From NCBI GenBank assembly GCA_003117195.1, contig BDSI01000047.1, forward strand, positions 310,001 through 374,000: a DNA stretch of 64,000 nucleotides, read 5' to 3'. Both the position numbers and the translations under genes were made by a program. Below are positions 21,601-38,355 of this stretch, piece after piece. The notes beneath the pieces were generated by a model. It was not told where the DNA came from and ran no database searches. It saw only the letters and a program-made list of their open reading frames with translations. The first letter of the stretch is position 1. Every line of letters starts with the position of its first letter. This DNA comes from Eudorina sp. 2006-703-Eu-15 (taxonomy: Eukaryota > Chlorophyta > Chlorophyceae > Chlamydomonadales > Volvocaceae).

Positions 21601-22007
21601 GGCCGGGCCGCTACGACCCCGCCCTGGCCTGGGCATCTGCGCCGCCGGCCGCCTACCTGGCGCCCCCTCTGGCCCCCGTCAGCCGCTTCCGGCACACGAT
21701 GCAACAGATGCTGCTCTTCTTCGCCGCCACGTACCGGGAGGTGTTCAGGTTCGAGCACCCGCCGCTGCACGTGAGTGCCGTACTGCACGGTACTGCACGG
21801 TACTGTACTGTACTGCTCGCCGCGGTGATACAGGCTTGCACTCGTTAGAACAACTGGTGGTTCATACGACCGCCAGGTTTCGACCGCACGACCGTTTTCC
21901 TTGCCGCTGCAAGGACGATACACATGCGCGTTCCCTGGCGCATGCCCATACACGCCATGCCGCCAACATACCCATGCGGACACGGACGATGTACACGAAC
22001 CGCTCAG

Positions 22008-22065
<58 letters not shown>

Positions 22066-22661
22066 CGCGGGTGGGTTTCTTTGCTTGTTTGCTAGGCATG
22101 CACACAGACACGTCTACGGTGCCGGCATGTGCGTCCACCACCCGCGCGCCTAGATGGACCCCACCGCCTCCTGTTCACCCCACGCCTCACCTCCCCTCAC
22201 CCCCCTCCTGCCCCCGCCAGGACCCCGTGGCGGTGGCGTATGTCGCCCGGCCCGAGCTCTTCGAGTGCCGCCGCTTGCGGGTCGACGTCGAGACCCTGTC
22301 GTCCCTGTCCTACGGCCAGACCGTGTGTGACATTTGGGGCCAGTCGGGGCGGCCCGCCAATGTCAATGTGGCTCTGCGGGTGGATGTGGCCGGGTTCTGG
22401 GAGCTGTTGCTCGCGGCGGTGGCCCGGGCGGATACGGTGTCGCCCCTGAATGCCCCGCTCGCCGTGGCCGGGGCGGCAACGCCGGCGCTGCCGACGAAGC
22501 CGCAGTCGCAGTCGCAGGACCAGGACCCGGACCAGGACCCGGCGGACCCTCGCTCTCCGATGCCCGGGGTGGACCGCAACCAGGAGGCGACGCAGCGATT
22601 GTCATCTTTGACGTTGACGCCGGGGGCACGACAGGACGCGCCGCCCGGCGCCAACCCCTAA
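18642..22661 (+). CDS. Inosine/uridine-preferring nucleoside hydrolase, 8 exons, ~501 aa
   Basis: Exons: 18642-18729, 19080-19196, 19393-19714, 20018-20133, 20415-20446, 21022-21081, 21441-21770, 22221-22661; total 502 codons with stop. It would hydrolyse the N-glycosidic bond of ribonucleosides to base plus ribose (salvage, probably cytosolic). Ca-binding N-terminus: DCDPGHDDATAILLA (the family's DxDxGxDDAxA). Further family blocks: IHGDTGLDGP, CTGALTNAALLL, LMGGALGVGN, MEFNIQTDPEAAKIVF, and, across the exon 7/8 junction, the active-site His in HDPVAVAYV. The usual length is 310-340 aa. The excess is a Gln/Ser-rich insert in exon 3, a Ser/Thr/Ala-rich loop in exon 7, and a ~70-residue disordered tail. 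The start is the first Met of exon 1; Met4 or Met6 could also serve. Confidence 0.94.
20491..20616. repeat. (GGGGA)n pentanucleotide array in a hydrolase intron
   Basis: About 25 near-perfect copies of GGGGA lie in the intron between exons 5 and 6 of the nucleoside hydrolase gene. One copy is a tetramer. The coding-strand G-runs could form G-quadruplexes in DNA or pre-mRNA. Confidence 0.95.
22011..22062. repeat. (AC)26 microsatellite in a hydrolase intron
   Basis: A perfect AC dinucleotide run of 52 bases lies in the intron between exons 7 and 8 of the nucleoside hydrolase gene. Confidence 0.97.
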
Positions 22662-22849
22662 ATCGTGGTGTTTGAAGGAGTACCCTGTACCCTGCCCTAC
22701 TTGTCCGAGCATGCCGCGGGTCCGGTGCGCCTGCGCAACACCGGGGTTCTCCCCACCATGGTGTGTCCTTCAGGCCGGAGCGCGTGTCACGCAAGGGGGG
22801 TAACGAACCCCGGAGGGCAGGTGGCAAAGCCGGTCGCAGCGGCGGAGCC

Positions 22850-22918
22850 CTAGGCAGTGCGCACTGAGGAGGCTCGGGCTGCCATCGATGACCCGCGGGG
22901 TCCACTGTAACATTAGTC
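22850..22918 (+). repeat. Dispersed ~200-bp repeat, copy B (3' fragment)
   Basis: Only the tail of the family is present: GCAGTG..., GAGGAGGCTCGGGCTG-like bases, then GATGACCCGCGGGGTCC and CATTAGTCAC. It matches the tails of the copies at 5711-5906 and 43201-43402. It lies about 190 bp after the stop codon of the nucleoside hydrolase gene and so probably within its 3' UTR. Confidence 0.7.
22906..22910 (+). promoter_or_regulatory. Candidate TGTAA polyadenylation signal of the hydrolase gene
   Basis: TGTAA is the established polyadenylation word of volvocine algae in place of AATAAA. This copy is the first one in the sense strand after the stop codon (245 bases downstream) and falls inside repeat copy B. 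Another occurs near 24205. Confidence 0.5.
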
Positions 22919-25900
22919 ACCAAGAATGACCGCTGTACCTAGCCTTTTCGTGGCGCGTCCTCTGGCCCGGCTGGCCTAGCCCCAATGCCCGTCGGCCTGA
23001 CGGAAACCATTTGGTACAAGTGCACAGGGACCTGGGACCATCGAGCGCCATGCGCATTACCGCGAACGCAAACCACGTGCATGCGGCGAGTCGGTCGGGC
23101 GGTTGGTGCTGGGGAACCTGCCGGCCTGCATGCCAAGCCGGGATTCCCCACATCCGTCCACCCCAACGTCCGAAGGAGGGCTCCCCCCACCAACTCTCCC
23201 CACCAACTCCCACTAACTTCACCCACCTATTCCACCCAACAATTCCCAATAACGAACACGCCTCGCTTCACTGCCAAGTCTGCGACCACCACCACCTGGG
23301 CATCTCAGCTGCTCCCCATCGCCTCACAACTGCCGCCCCCAAAGCCGGGGTCGGTCCGGTCCTCCATCAGTGCCCTACCCAGTACCCACCTTATGACATG
23401 GATGGACACACATGTCTCGTGTCGTCGTGTGTATCCGGTTTGCTACAAACCGGACTGGGTCAGCTGGGTCCTGTACGGGCGGCCGCAAACCTCCTCACAC
23501 ACACGCATAGCTTTCCAAATTCGCGATGCATATCCGTCTGCTGCCTGCCTGCCTACCTGCCTTGCCCTGTCATGACTTGGTAGTGTCGCTGTCGTAGTAT
23601 GGATCTATCGAATTCCGTCTGCACTACCACGCAGCGCCAAGGGCGCGAAGTGTAGTGAGTAGGAATTGTTCGGCGTACGTCTCGCGTTTCGGCGTACGTC
23701 TCGCCTGTCTGGACAGCGGGAGCTTTCCCGTACTAAGCCATTGAGTCGAACTGTCCACTCGGTCGTCCGAGCGTTTGTCAGTTGGCGCTTCAGGCGCGTT
23801 TGCTTGTTTGTTACTTTATCTATCTAGCGCACCGCGTTGTGGGGCGGGCGCTCGTGGTCGCAAGACTTGGTCAACCGACGCTTGCGGCTCAGGGTTTGGG
23901 TCGGCGCGTGCTACGTCGCTGCGCTCGCCCCTGGCTAGGTGCAGGGCGGCAATCTGTACTTGTTTGTGTTCAGTCGTAGCGCCGATCGTGTGTTGCGCCG
24001 CGTAGTAGGTGTACTGCCAGAGGAATAATCCCTCACGTCATGGCCTTAGTGGTAGGAATAAGGGTGCGTCGTACCCGTCAGGCCAGCGTCGGTGTGTACT
24101 TAGCGCTGAGAGAGCAAACGCATCTTTGTCGTTTGGCTCTCGAAGCAAATCTTCGTGAGCGTAATAAGACCACTGAGCGCTATTGAGTGACTCATTCGAT
24201 ATCTTTGTAACACGTAAGTTGATCATTTGTCCGCAGCTGACGCTAGGCAGGTTAAACGCGCTACAAGATCCGCTCTTGGCGCCAGGCCGCACTGAGATCC
24301 GTTCCGGGCCACCTGGCCACATACACAGCGTAGCTAGCCATCGTCTGCCGGCTGGAGCGCAGCCGAGCCTTTGTTCAGCCCAGCACTGGAGGAGCTACTC
24401 GTGCTGGGATATATTTATATTCCCACAGCCAAACGACGCACATCGTACGGCATTCTGCCATCAGTCTGGTACGACAGCCCCCCGCCGCCCCGCGTGAAGG
24501 GGTGGCGCGTACCGTAATCGGCGTGCCAGTGCCCCGTGCTGGGAAAGTCGAATCCTGCACCCACCGATTCATTCGTGCACCCACTACCACCAAGAACAGT
24601 GAGTTAGGGGTTTATTGGTTTTTATTGGTCTGGCACCCGCGTGCAGTCCTCCGCGCCTCCAGTTTCGAAGTCAGTGTGGCCCTGCAGAGGTCCCACGCCC
24701 CGCCAACCCCACACACGCCCGCCAGCCCGCCTGCCTTGGACCAGGCAGAGCGGGGCAGCGGCCCCTCTCCGGCCCCTCCCCGGAAGTGCAGCCCATTGAG
24801 CCCCATGCACGCCAATACCACCAACCCGCAGTAATAAGCAAGAATTCGTATCAAAGGGTTTGGTGCGTGCAGCCCCATCTCTAAGAATCCGAGTGAGGCC
24901 TCCGACAGCAGAAATGGCTGCGGGGTTCCTGTCGCCCGTCGGACCTGACTGGCCGCACCTCAACAGTCGTACTGCAGCACCATCCCATCCGGCACCTACC
25001 GCATCCCTGCCTTGACAACCGACTCAATTCAAAGCACGGACACCCGTTCTCCTGCAACCATGCTTGCCTTTCCCACCAGCCGCTGCCTGGCCTGCTCCTC
25101 ACCGGTTGAAAGTCTCCCGTACGGCCGTTTTCTACGGAAATCAGTTAGAGGGTCTTAGGTGAGTAAACTGCAGCTGACTGACCTGCGCCCTATAGCTCCC
25201 GCAATTCCTAAGGCTGTACCAGCGCAGCTGTTCAGCACATGCCCTCAATCACGCAAGCGCATCACACCAGCAACACACCCACACGTGTGCCTATAAGCCC
25301 GTTGACCGCCCGCACCCGCACCCGCACCCGCACCCGATTACATGCAACACCAAACACCAAGCAGCCAGTAAGCTACGTACCACGGGCACATGCGCCACGT
25401 ACCCTGCATGCCTACATGCATTGATGGGGCCCCGCAGGTCCGAATATCTGTAATGCCGCCTGCCGGCTCCTGTCGAATACGGCCGCATGAAAGGAACGGC
25501 GGCCGAGAACCCTGGACCGCGCAGCCGAGCGTGCCACCCCAACCGGTAAACGGCCTGGATCCACCCATCACCCCGCCCCGCCCTCCCCATCACCCCGCCC
25601 CGGCCCGGCCCAAACCGTCCGACGCACATCAACCTAGGTCCCCGCTGGGCCACCCCCCCCCACTTCCGGAAAGCAGTACCGCCAGGGCGACCCACCCTAG
25701 CCGGTGACTGTCGTTTGGATCATCCGCAGGAGGCGACCCCAATGCGCGCCCCAAGACGCGATAGACAGCGCACGAGCGCCCCACAATGAAGGCATATCAC
25801 GTTTCTTCTACGAGCGTCGAGCATTTTCCTCATCTCCCATGCACATCCACCCAGTCAGGTCGGCGCAGGCGCGTTCCTCGTTTCACAAGTCGGCCCGGAC

Positions 25901-26232
25901 GCCGCGTGACCCCTGGAGCGTCACCCTGCTCGCCCCCGGGTCCATTAGACACGGGGCTGGCCCTGCGTTGTCCCGTCACAGCCTGCGCCCGGCCCCCGGA
26001 AGACAGGGGCCACGGGGTGGGGTCGTTCCCCGGCTCCCGACGCCCCCTGGATTGCGCGGCGCCAGTGCCCGGACAGGATCGGCCGACATGCCCGCGGTCG
26101 GCGAGCTCGGAACCCCCTCGGGTCAGGGTGGGTCCCGCAGCCTCACGCCCGCTGAGCAGCCGCCCCCGCTACAGTCACCCCCTCACGCCGTAATCCGGTG
26201 GACACTGCCCCCCAGGTGGCCAGGCGGGCGCC
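22919..26232. other. Non-coding region between hydrolase and ZIP genes
   Basis: No gene was recognised. The stretch includes a 15-bp direct repeat CGGCGTACGTCTCGC at about 23672 and 23691, a (CGCACC)n run near 25310-25336, and Pro/Arg-coding shadow frames. The part next to 26232 should be the 3' UTR of the minus-strand ZIP gene. A minus-strand TGTAA word lies near 25338-25342. Confidence 0.5.
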
Positions 26233-29200
26233 TCACGCCCAAACCGCCAACAGGCACATCGACGCAGCGCCGAGGCAGAACGCCGCAAATGATGGCGCGC
26301 GGATGCGACAGCCGACGCGCCCGTCGCGGCCGCCGGCCTTGGCGGCGGCCGCGTTCTTGACGCCGTGGCCGTGGCCGCACGGCAGACCTGACCCAAGGGT
26401 TGCGGCCGCGTCGGCATGTGGGTCGGTGTCCGTGTCCGCGACGCCGGCGGCTTCCGTACCCTCCGCTGATGGGTCCACCAAGTACTTCCCCATGTCCTCC
26501 GCTACCAGCTGTACGAGCGAAATGTACAGCAACATGCCCGCAGAGATGCCGTTCAGCGAGCCCTGCGCGCCCCGCGCGCGGTCGCTGTCCGGGTCGTACG
26601 ACGACGCGATGGCGATGCCTGCACGCAGCCACATGGGGGGTCACCGTGCTGCCGTACACGCCGCACACACAGCCTTTCCTGCACGTCTGTCCCACACAGG
26701 AACTCGCCCCAACCCCGCGATGTGAACGTCCCCGTTCTTGGCGCGACGTCTGGTTTGTCCTAACGCCCCGCCCCCCAATCCCCGGCCCGCACCTATCGCG
26801 ACGCCGAGCGGGCAGGTAATGCTGTAGGTGACCACCATCGCGAACGCCTTGACCCGCGAGAACCCGCCTCCGTTGATGACGCTGGCCAGGCTCAGCCCCT
26901 CGAGTGCCTGGTGGAAGGACACCGCGATCAGCAGGGCGCGGACCTGCACGCGGCAGCGGGAGCAGGGGGCGCCAGGGAGCCATCGTCGCGAGCCGTCGGA
27001 GGGCCGGGGGAGTGATGAGCGTGAGGAGGGTCGGCGGTGCATGCTGCAGGCGCAATGAGACGTACTGCAGTGCACTGAGGTGTCAGAGCATGAACACCGA
27101 TGTGCTGAACTGCACACGAACTGCACATGGCTCGTGTTTCCGGGGTCTCGTGGGCCGGTGAGGCAGAAGGGAGCGGTGGACATGACGTTGGCATTGGCCG
27201 GTGTGAGGCGACGAGAGGCGCGCAGACGTGCTTCGGGGGCGGGGCAGGCGCTTCGGCAGACTGCCAGGCAGCTCAGGTCGCCACTCCCGCCACCGACCCA
27301 CATGCCGGCTGTGGTCGCACTCGCCACGCACCTGTGACAAGTCGGTCTGGTTGACCCCGAGCGACAGACCAATGATGAAGGAGTGGAAGATGCAGCCCAA
27401 CCTGCGCGCCGGATGTTGGACGGGCAGGCAGCCCGGAGAGTCAGTGAGGCACGCGGTGACCCCGGGAGGCATACGACGACAGACCGGGCAGTCAGCCACG
27501 CCTGCGCCCGACGGTGTCCGCCAGTGCCACGCTGAGACGCTGCGCGGCTCGTGTAACGGTGTCATGTGCTGAAATACCAAAACTCCGCAGTGTCGCCTTC
27601 TTGTCCTGTCACCGGCTACAGGAACGGCAACTTTCGCGGCGACGGTACCTGTCGGGACCAGCATTGGGCTTGTACGACAAGCCCACCCGCCGCGTTTTGC
27701 ACGAGACCCAGATCACGGGGTTCATCTAAACCCCCACAGACTGAGGGCGCCATCGGCCCACTCCCACGGACCCGCGGGTCTTACTCGAAAAGATACGCGA
27801 TGATCCGCAGCCGAAACGAGCTGGTGGCTTCAGAGCTTGCCTCCACAACCGACACCCAGTTAGGGGCGGAAGCCCGCGAAACGCAGTCATGGCAGTGGCT
27901 TGACGGACAGTGCAGCAGTACGGCAGAAGCGGCGGCGGGGGTGACCGGAGAGTCGCCGGCGGCAGCGGCGGCGGACGGCGAGATGGGATCACCATCCTTG
28001 CCCGCAGTCATCGTCATCTTAGATCCAATGTTGAGCTCCTTGACTTGGAAGAGAGGCAGGGAGCTGGCAGCCAGCGGCCGTGGCGCCTCCGGCGGCGGCG
28101 CAGGCAGCTGTGCTGCTGCTGCCGGAAACAGCGACGGACCCGCCGAATGCCGCGCAAAGGTGCCCGCGCTGGTCCCAACTGCCGCACCGGCCTCGCGGCG
28201 CGCTGCTGCTGCTGCTGCCCCGTCACAGGGGGTCACGTCCACCGCGTGCTGATGGTGGCGGTGACAGTGCTCTTCCTTCCCATCCAGACCCGGCCCCTGC
28301 TCCGATGGCGCCTGCGCCTGCAGCTGCTGCTCCGGAACCCGCTCACACGGCGCCGCATCCCCACGCTGCTGTTGCTGCTGCTCCACAGGCAGCTGAATCA
28401 GAGGGCCCTGCTGAGCTCCCGCGTGAGCGCGCATGTGGACGCATCCGTCCTTCGGCTCCCCTGCTGAACCCACATCGCAGCCCGGCGCCTCCTCCGACCA
28501 GGCCGTGGCGAGCAAAGGCTGGCCGGCGGACAGCCCCGCGTCGCGTGCACCACCTCGTGCGGCGCCGCGGTGGCTGCCGCCATGGCTCCGGTCGTGACCG
28601 CGGCCGTGCGCATGGCCGTGGCTCTGACCCTGCTGGCCCTGATGATCGTGGCTGTGGGTGGATCCGTGCGCGTGGTGTTTGGGCAGGTCGTGCATCAGGT
28701 GCGCGCCGTGTTCGATGAACACCATCGCGAACAGCCCGACCAGCACACAGATGCCACCAAGGGGGTAGTCCACGCCACCCACGTTGACCAGGCCTTCGAT
28801 TGCATCTGCAGGTGCGGCACAGCACACGCGGCGCCGGGGACATGCCGACAATGACGTGCGGTGCGGGCCAATGACGTGTCGACAATGCCGCCTGGGGCCG
28901 GTACTGTGCTGCTCATAAGGGACACCTCACAGCGATGAGCGGTGGCAGTGTTTGCAGAAATTGGGGCACGGATGTGGGTTGGTGGTGTGCTCGGCGTGGA
29001 CGAGTATATTCAAGGCCTGTTACCCGATATTTCGACATTCGGTTGGGACGAGTTGGTGTATCAGGCTTCGTAGGTTTGGGGCTGGCGAGCTTTGAATCGG
29101 GGACAGGCACAAGGCTGGCCCATGCCGTACGACGAGTTTGCTTGGGGTAGGGTTCCAGTGTGCGTCGAAGTGAACCATTTGGGAAGTGGCTGGGGAAACC

Positions 29201-29534
29201 TATGAACTCCAGGGAGATGTACAGAACAATGACTCTGCATATGAAACGCGCCATAGGAGAGCGGGTCGCTGTAAAGCCTTGACGGACCTGGCAGGATGTG
29301 CACAAGCGCGAGGGCCAGGATGACTCCAGCTGAAAAACCTCGTATTAAGAAAGTGGGAAGGCTGTCCTGATTGCGAAGGGACTTGATAAGGAGTGGCGGC
29401 ACGCCGCCAAGAAGCCCAGCGGACAGGATGATGAAGATTGCCGCAATGCGCAGCCCTTCGGTACTTTCCGTCGTAAATGATAAAGCCTCCGTAGCAGTCC
29501 CTGCCTTGCTCCCGCCATCTTCTTTCCTACCCAT
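26233..29534 (-). CDS. ZIP-family (ZRT/IRT-like) metal transporter with giant His-rich loop, 5 exons, ~624 aa
   Basis: Exons (high to low): 29534-29288, 28805-27785, 27401-27332, 26943-26793, 26618-26233; total 625 codons with stop. ZIP proteins bring Zn2+, Fe2+ or similar ions into the cytosol. Helices seen in order: IAAIFIILSAGLLGGV, FSAGVILALALVHILPDA, a third helix GGICVLVGLFAMVFIEHGAHL, then the ZIP signature HSFIIGLSLGVN (helix IV), SFHQALEGLSLASV (helix V, with the metal-binding H-x3-E), ITCPLGVAIG, and ISAGMLLYISLVQLVAEDM, ending with a C-terminal helix. The loop between helices III and IV is about 300 residues, against roughly 40-80 typically, and starts with a dense His cluster (KHHAHGSTHSHDHQG). 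It is divergent from the glycerol kinase gene. Confidence 0.94.
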
Positions 29535-29989
29535 ATACGGTACCGATCTTTGTCTAACGAGTTCAACGCCTACGCAGAAGTAACTCCTGACATAGAATCG
29601 TCGTCTTCAATGCACATCACTATTTATCATAACCCAAAGCCGTTCGTGTTAGGCCTCCAAAAATTGACGTCCCGCAGGCTCTAGAGCAAAAACAATGTGA
29701 GGTTTGTTGTATCTAAATCCATCACCTATCCCGTATGACAATACACGAACCATATCGAGGTAATCAACTTGCGAGTTTCCGAGAGCGTCCAGTCAGCAAT
29801 GGGAGTGCAACGGCCAACGGCCACTCCCAGTTGCAGTGACTGGTCTCCTGCATAAATCCGACTTGCACACGTCCACAAAGGTGATCCTCGTGTGACAGTT
29901 GGACTGACGCAGAAGGGTGTCTCTGGTGATTCGTGTGATTCTCGACCGCTCGTAAGCTTGCGCAGCACATCGCTTGCAGCAGCTAAGAG
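29535..29989. promoter_or_regulatory. Divergent promoter region (ZIP transporter / glycerol kinase)
   Basis: Only 455 bases separate the two start codons, so the region must hold both 5' UTRs and promoters. It is less GC-rich than the flanking genes, for example near 29600-29720. No metal-response or TATA element could be assigned with confidence. Confidence 0.6.
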
Positions 29990-35249
<5,260 letters not shown>

Positions 35250-38001
35250 AAGCCGTTCTGGGCCCGGGCGCCATCAGGATTACGCTTGGGATCGCATTGT
35301 GGTCAGTGTGGGAGGACGCGTGGGTTTGTGGACGGCAACTGCATGCAGGCATGAGTCGTGCCTCAACCCTCAACCTCAGCTGGCGTGTGTACCGTTCGAC
35401 GACATGAGGGCAGATGGCAGTTTGCGCTGCTCTACTTGGACAAAGGCCAGCATGGGGATACCGAGCAGTGAGGCAACCCGGTGGTCTGATGTATCTTTCA
35501 ATGTCTGGTGTACCGTGCCGTGAAATGGCGGTAATTTTATCAAATTGGCGGGCCTCAGTATCGGCGTCGACACTTGGCAACCCAGGAAGTAATTCGACCC
35601 TTGTACGTCACGCACGGCGATCTGGGTCGTGCGGTCAACGCTGATACAATGGCAGGGATCCTACTGTTGGGCCGTTGGGCGCGCCCGCTTCGCACACTGT
35701 GCGGAGCGCGATGTTGCCCACCATCAATGACACTGACTCGGCAGTATGCGCTTTGCGCGCATAATGGCTTATTCTGACGACAAGTGAGCGGGTTCCCCTT
35801 GTGCAGCTTTCTTCTGCACGAGTAGTAGCCTCACAATGTGTGGTTGGTGTGGCGTTGGACGCGCTTTGACATGCAGCCCTATTTGGATGTCAGGAGCTCT
35901 CGGCATAGGCCTTTGGCGTCATCGGGGAGGAGGGTTCGCGCTTTTGATTGACTTGAGGAGGGGGGCTGCTGTCTGGACGCGGTTTGTACCTGATGGGTTG
36001 GTCGATTTCGGCCATGGGGCGCTGTGCGAGGGACGGTCCCGGGGACGTCCCTGGAAAAGGCACATCGCAAGGCTGTTCGACGGCAGGAGGCAGCGAACGA
36101 GCCCTTGGGTTTGGCGTGGCCGAGGCTCGGTGTCCGTTTTGGACGAACGACTGATGTGTGCAGCAGACGGATCCGACCTATGCCGCCCAGAATGACAGAA
36201 ACCAGTGTCCTCATGTACCTGTACTTGTGGCATACTTGTTACAAGCCCTGTGTCGTGTGGTTCTTGTGTAGTGGCCGATTGTGCCGATTTACAGACTGTA
36301 GATAGACACCGCGAGCGTTGCCGTGCATGACTCGGCGGTACTCCTTCGTAAGCATTTGGTAATGTGACGTTGTGAATCGGCTTCAAGGTGGAAAGTTGGT
36401 AACTTATCAGTGGTATGTGCACACGGTCTATTTGGTTGCAGCAAGTGCGAGTGGGGTCGTTCTCCCCCGTCAAATCAAGTCGCTGACGTTGCTGACGCGG
36501 CGGCCCGGCAACACGCGCTGCAGCACGGGGAAGCACTCGGAAATAATGTCACACGGCTGGAACTGCTGTCCAGTGTAACTCATTACTGCTTTGGTGGCTT
36601 TGATCTATGTGCGCTGGGTGCAACGGATAGAGGGTCTTGCGGCTACGGGCTAGTTCGCTGGTAAGCACCAGCAGCGAGCCAGCGTGCCAGCACGCCGCAC
36701 TGCCCGAAGGCACTTACGGTGGGTGAATTTCGCGGGTTAGGCCCGTAGGGGCACATGGGGGGTTACACGGGGGCACATGGGTAAGCCGTCCTTGGTAGGG
36801 TTTAATGAGGTTAGGCGCCTATACGCCCGTTGGATCGCCCGGTCGGGACTAGAGGGCAGGTTTGGACATGGACCGACCGACGGCTGCCAACAAAAGGCGA
36901 CAGGACGCAGCATGCCATATGGCCACGGCACATTCTTCTATGTAGGCCTGCTTGCCCATCCACGATAATCAGACCTCGTAATGCTGCGGCCAGCTGAGGT
37001 CCCTCCAGAATCGTGCATGCGGTACGCGACTGCAACCGTCTACAACGGCAACCGCGGGCACCTGGACAGCCTCACAAAGGCACAATTCTATGCAAGAAAC
37101 TTCGCTATCCTCCAGACGGAATCTCCAGTGTTGTGCATAATTCACAGCAACGTCGGGCTTTCTGTATTTGTCCCACGGGACAGCACGCCAGTTGATGAGG
37201 TCCATGCACACTTTCACATAAGATTCAATGTTTACGTACTGAGTTTTGACTAAGCCTCATGAACGCAAGTAGTTTTGGGAATTGTAACGGGCGCCAGGGT
37301 CCGTGCAGACATAGAATATTAAGCTTGATAGAATAAGATGCAGAGTTATCATGCCTTATTTGGCGTAATATCAGTCAACCTTCGGCACTCGTGCTTCTAA
37401 GGTGTCAGATTTCCTCAGTTGTACTAAAGGTGTACGGCTAGTAGTTTTCCTCAAAGGATGCGGTAAAGGGTAACAGTTTGTAGCCTCAAACCTCACACTA
37501 GAAAGATAAATCGGCAACTTACACAGCTTACCACGGCACATTTACGCTGTGGAGGTATTGATACGCGGCTTCCTCGGACCCGCTACGTAACTCTAAGGCA
37601 TCTTACCCAAATCTGATAAGCCTTTGCCTCTTAAGTTAGAAGGTTTTGCTGAAAGCCGCTGTGCAACGGGCTTCAGCCCGGAAAGGACATTCCGTGAGCC
37701 TGCCTGGCAACCACCTTAGCAAGGCAGAGCAGTAATGGGGTGCGGAGCGTCTTCTGAGCGTGCTCCGTCGGCGCCATCGACGAACAACACCGCTGCTGGT
37801 ATGTTGAGCTCCGTGCCGTCATGTCGTGAGTTATGAATTGGCGGAAACGCAAACCATCAACCATGCCGTTTATCAGAACATACTGACAAACGGATCACGA
37901 TCCGCTTGAGCAATTGATCGGCCCTGTTTGTCTAAGCTTGGCTTTGGTCCGTTTTACCGAACATGGCTTTTTTCCTCCTTACCCTCTTGTCGTCATCAGC
38001 C
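35250..38001. other. Non-coding region downstream of glycerol kinase
   Basis: No recognisable gene was found. The first part should be the glycerol kinase 3' UTR; the first sense TGTAA words I see are near 36575 and 37285. A 205-codon open frame on the minus strand (35919-36536) shows no known motif and is probably chance. Confidence 0.5.
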
Positions 38002-38355
38002 AAGAACGAGGCACCTCCAGCTGCTCAGTCACAAGCACCTGCGCCAAACAAGGAACGGTCCAAGGTGTACGAGGCCGAGGCCGTCGCTGCTCCAAGCGCC
38101 CCTGCAGCTGCAGCCGCTCCCCCAGCGGAAACGGAACCCGAGCAACCGGGCAGCGGAGGCGAGGAGAGACAAGAATACAAGCCGCGCCCCGGTTCGGCGA
38201 GTGGCGGCCGGCCAAACTCAGCGCCGCTTCCTGTTCAGACGGCCACGTCCATGGCACGCCCCGCCCCCGCGGGCCAGCAACGGCCGAATTCGGCTAGACC
38301 TCCACAGCCCGGTGCTGCTGCCCCGACACCGGCGAGTCTCCAGCAATCTGCGTAG
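38002..38355 (+). CDS. Putative 3'-terminal exon of a Pro/Ala-rich low-complexity protein
   Basis: A strong acceptor (pyrimidine-rich TTTTTTCCTCCTTACCCTCT then CATCAG at 37973-38001) precedes about 117 codons with coding-like composition: KNEAPPAAQSQAPAPNKERS, GGEERQEYKPRPG, RPNSAPLPVQ, RPNSARPPQPGAAAP, then a TAG stop at 38353-38355. Two RPNSA motifs suggest a short internal repeat. An ATG in the same frame at 37963 would instead give a one-exon gene of 130 aa. No upstream exon was found. The sequence is disordered and nothing indicates a function. Confidence 0.4.
   Translation, partial: KNEAPPAAQSQAPAPNKERSKVYEAEAVAAPSAPAAAAAPPAETEPEQPGSGGEERQEYKPRPGSASGGRPNSAPLPVQTATSMARPAPAGQQRPNSARPPQPGAAAPTPASLQQSA

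Noticed and set aside
24190..24245. Very short intron (GTAAGT...CCGCAG) in the region before the ZIP gene
   Set aside because: The interval is under 30 bases, too short for splicing, and no flanking coding frames continue across it.
35919..36536. 205-codon minus-strand open frame downstream of glycerol kinase
   Set aside because: No recognisable domain or splice context; Pro/Arg/Ser composition typical of a chance frame in GC-rich DNA.
37963..38001. Signal peptide MAFFLLTLLSSS on the Pro/Ala-rich ORF
   Set aside because: The same bases form a strong polypyrimidine tract and CAG acceptor, so the hydrophobic start is more likely intron sequence read as protein.
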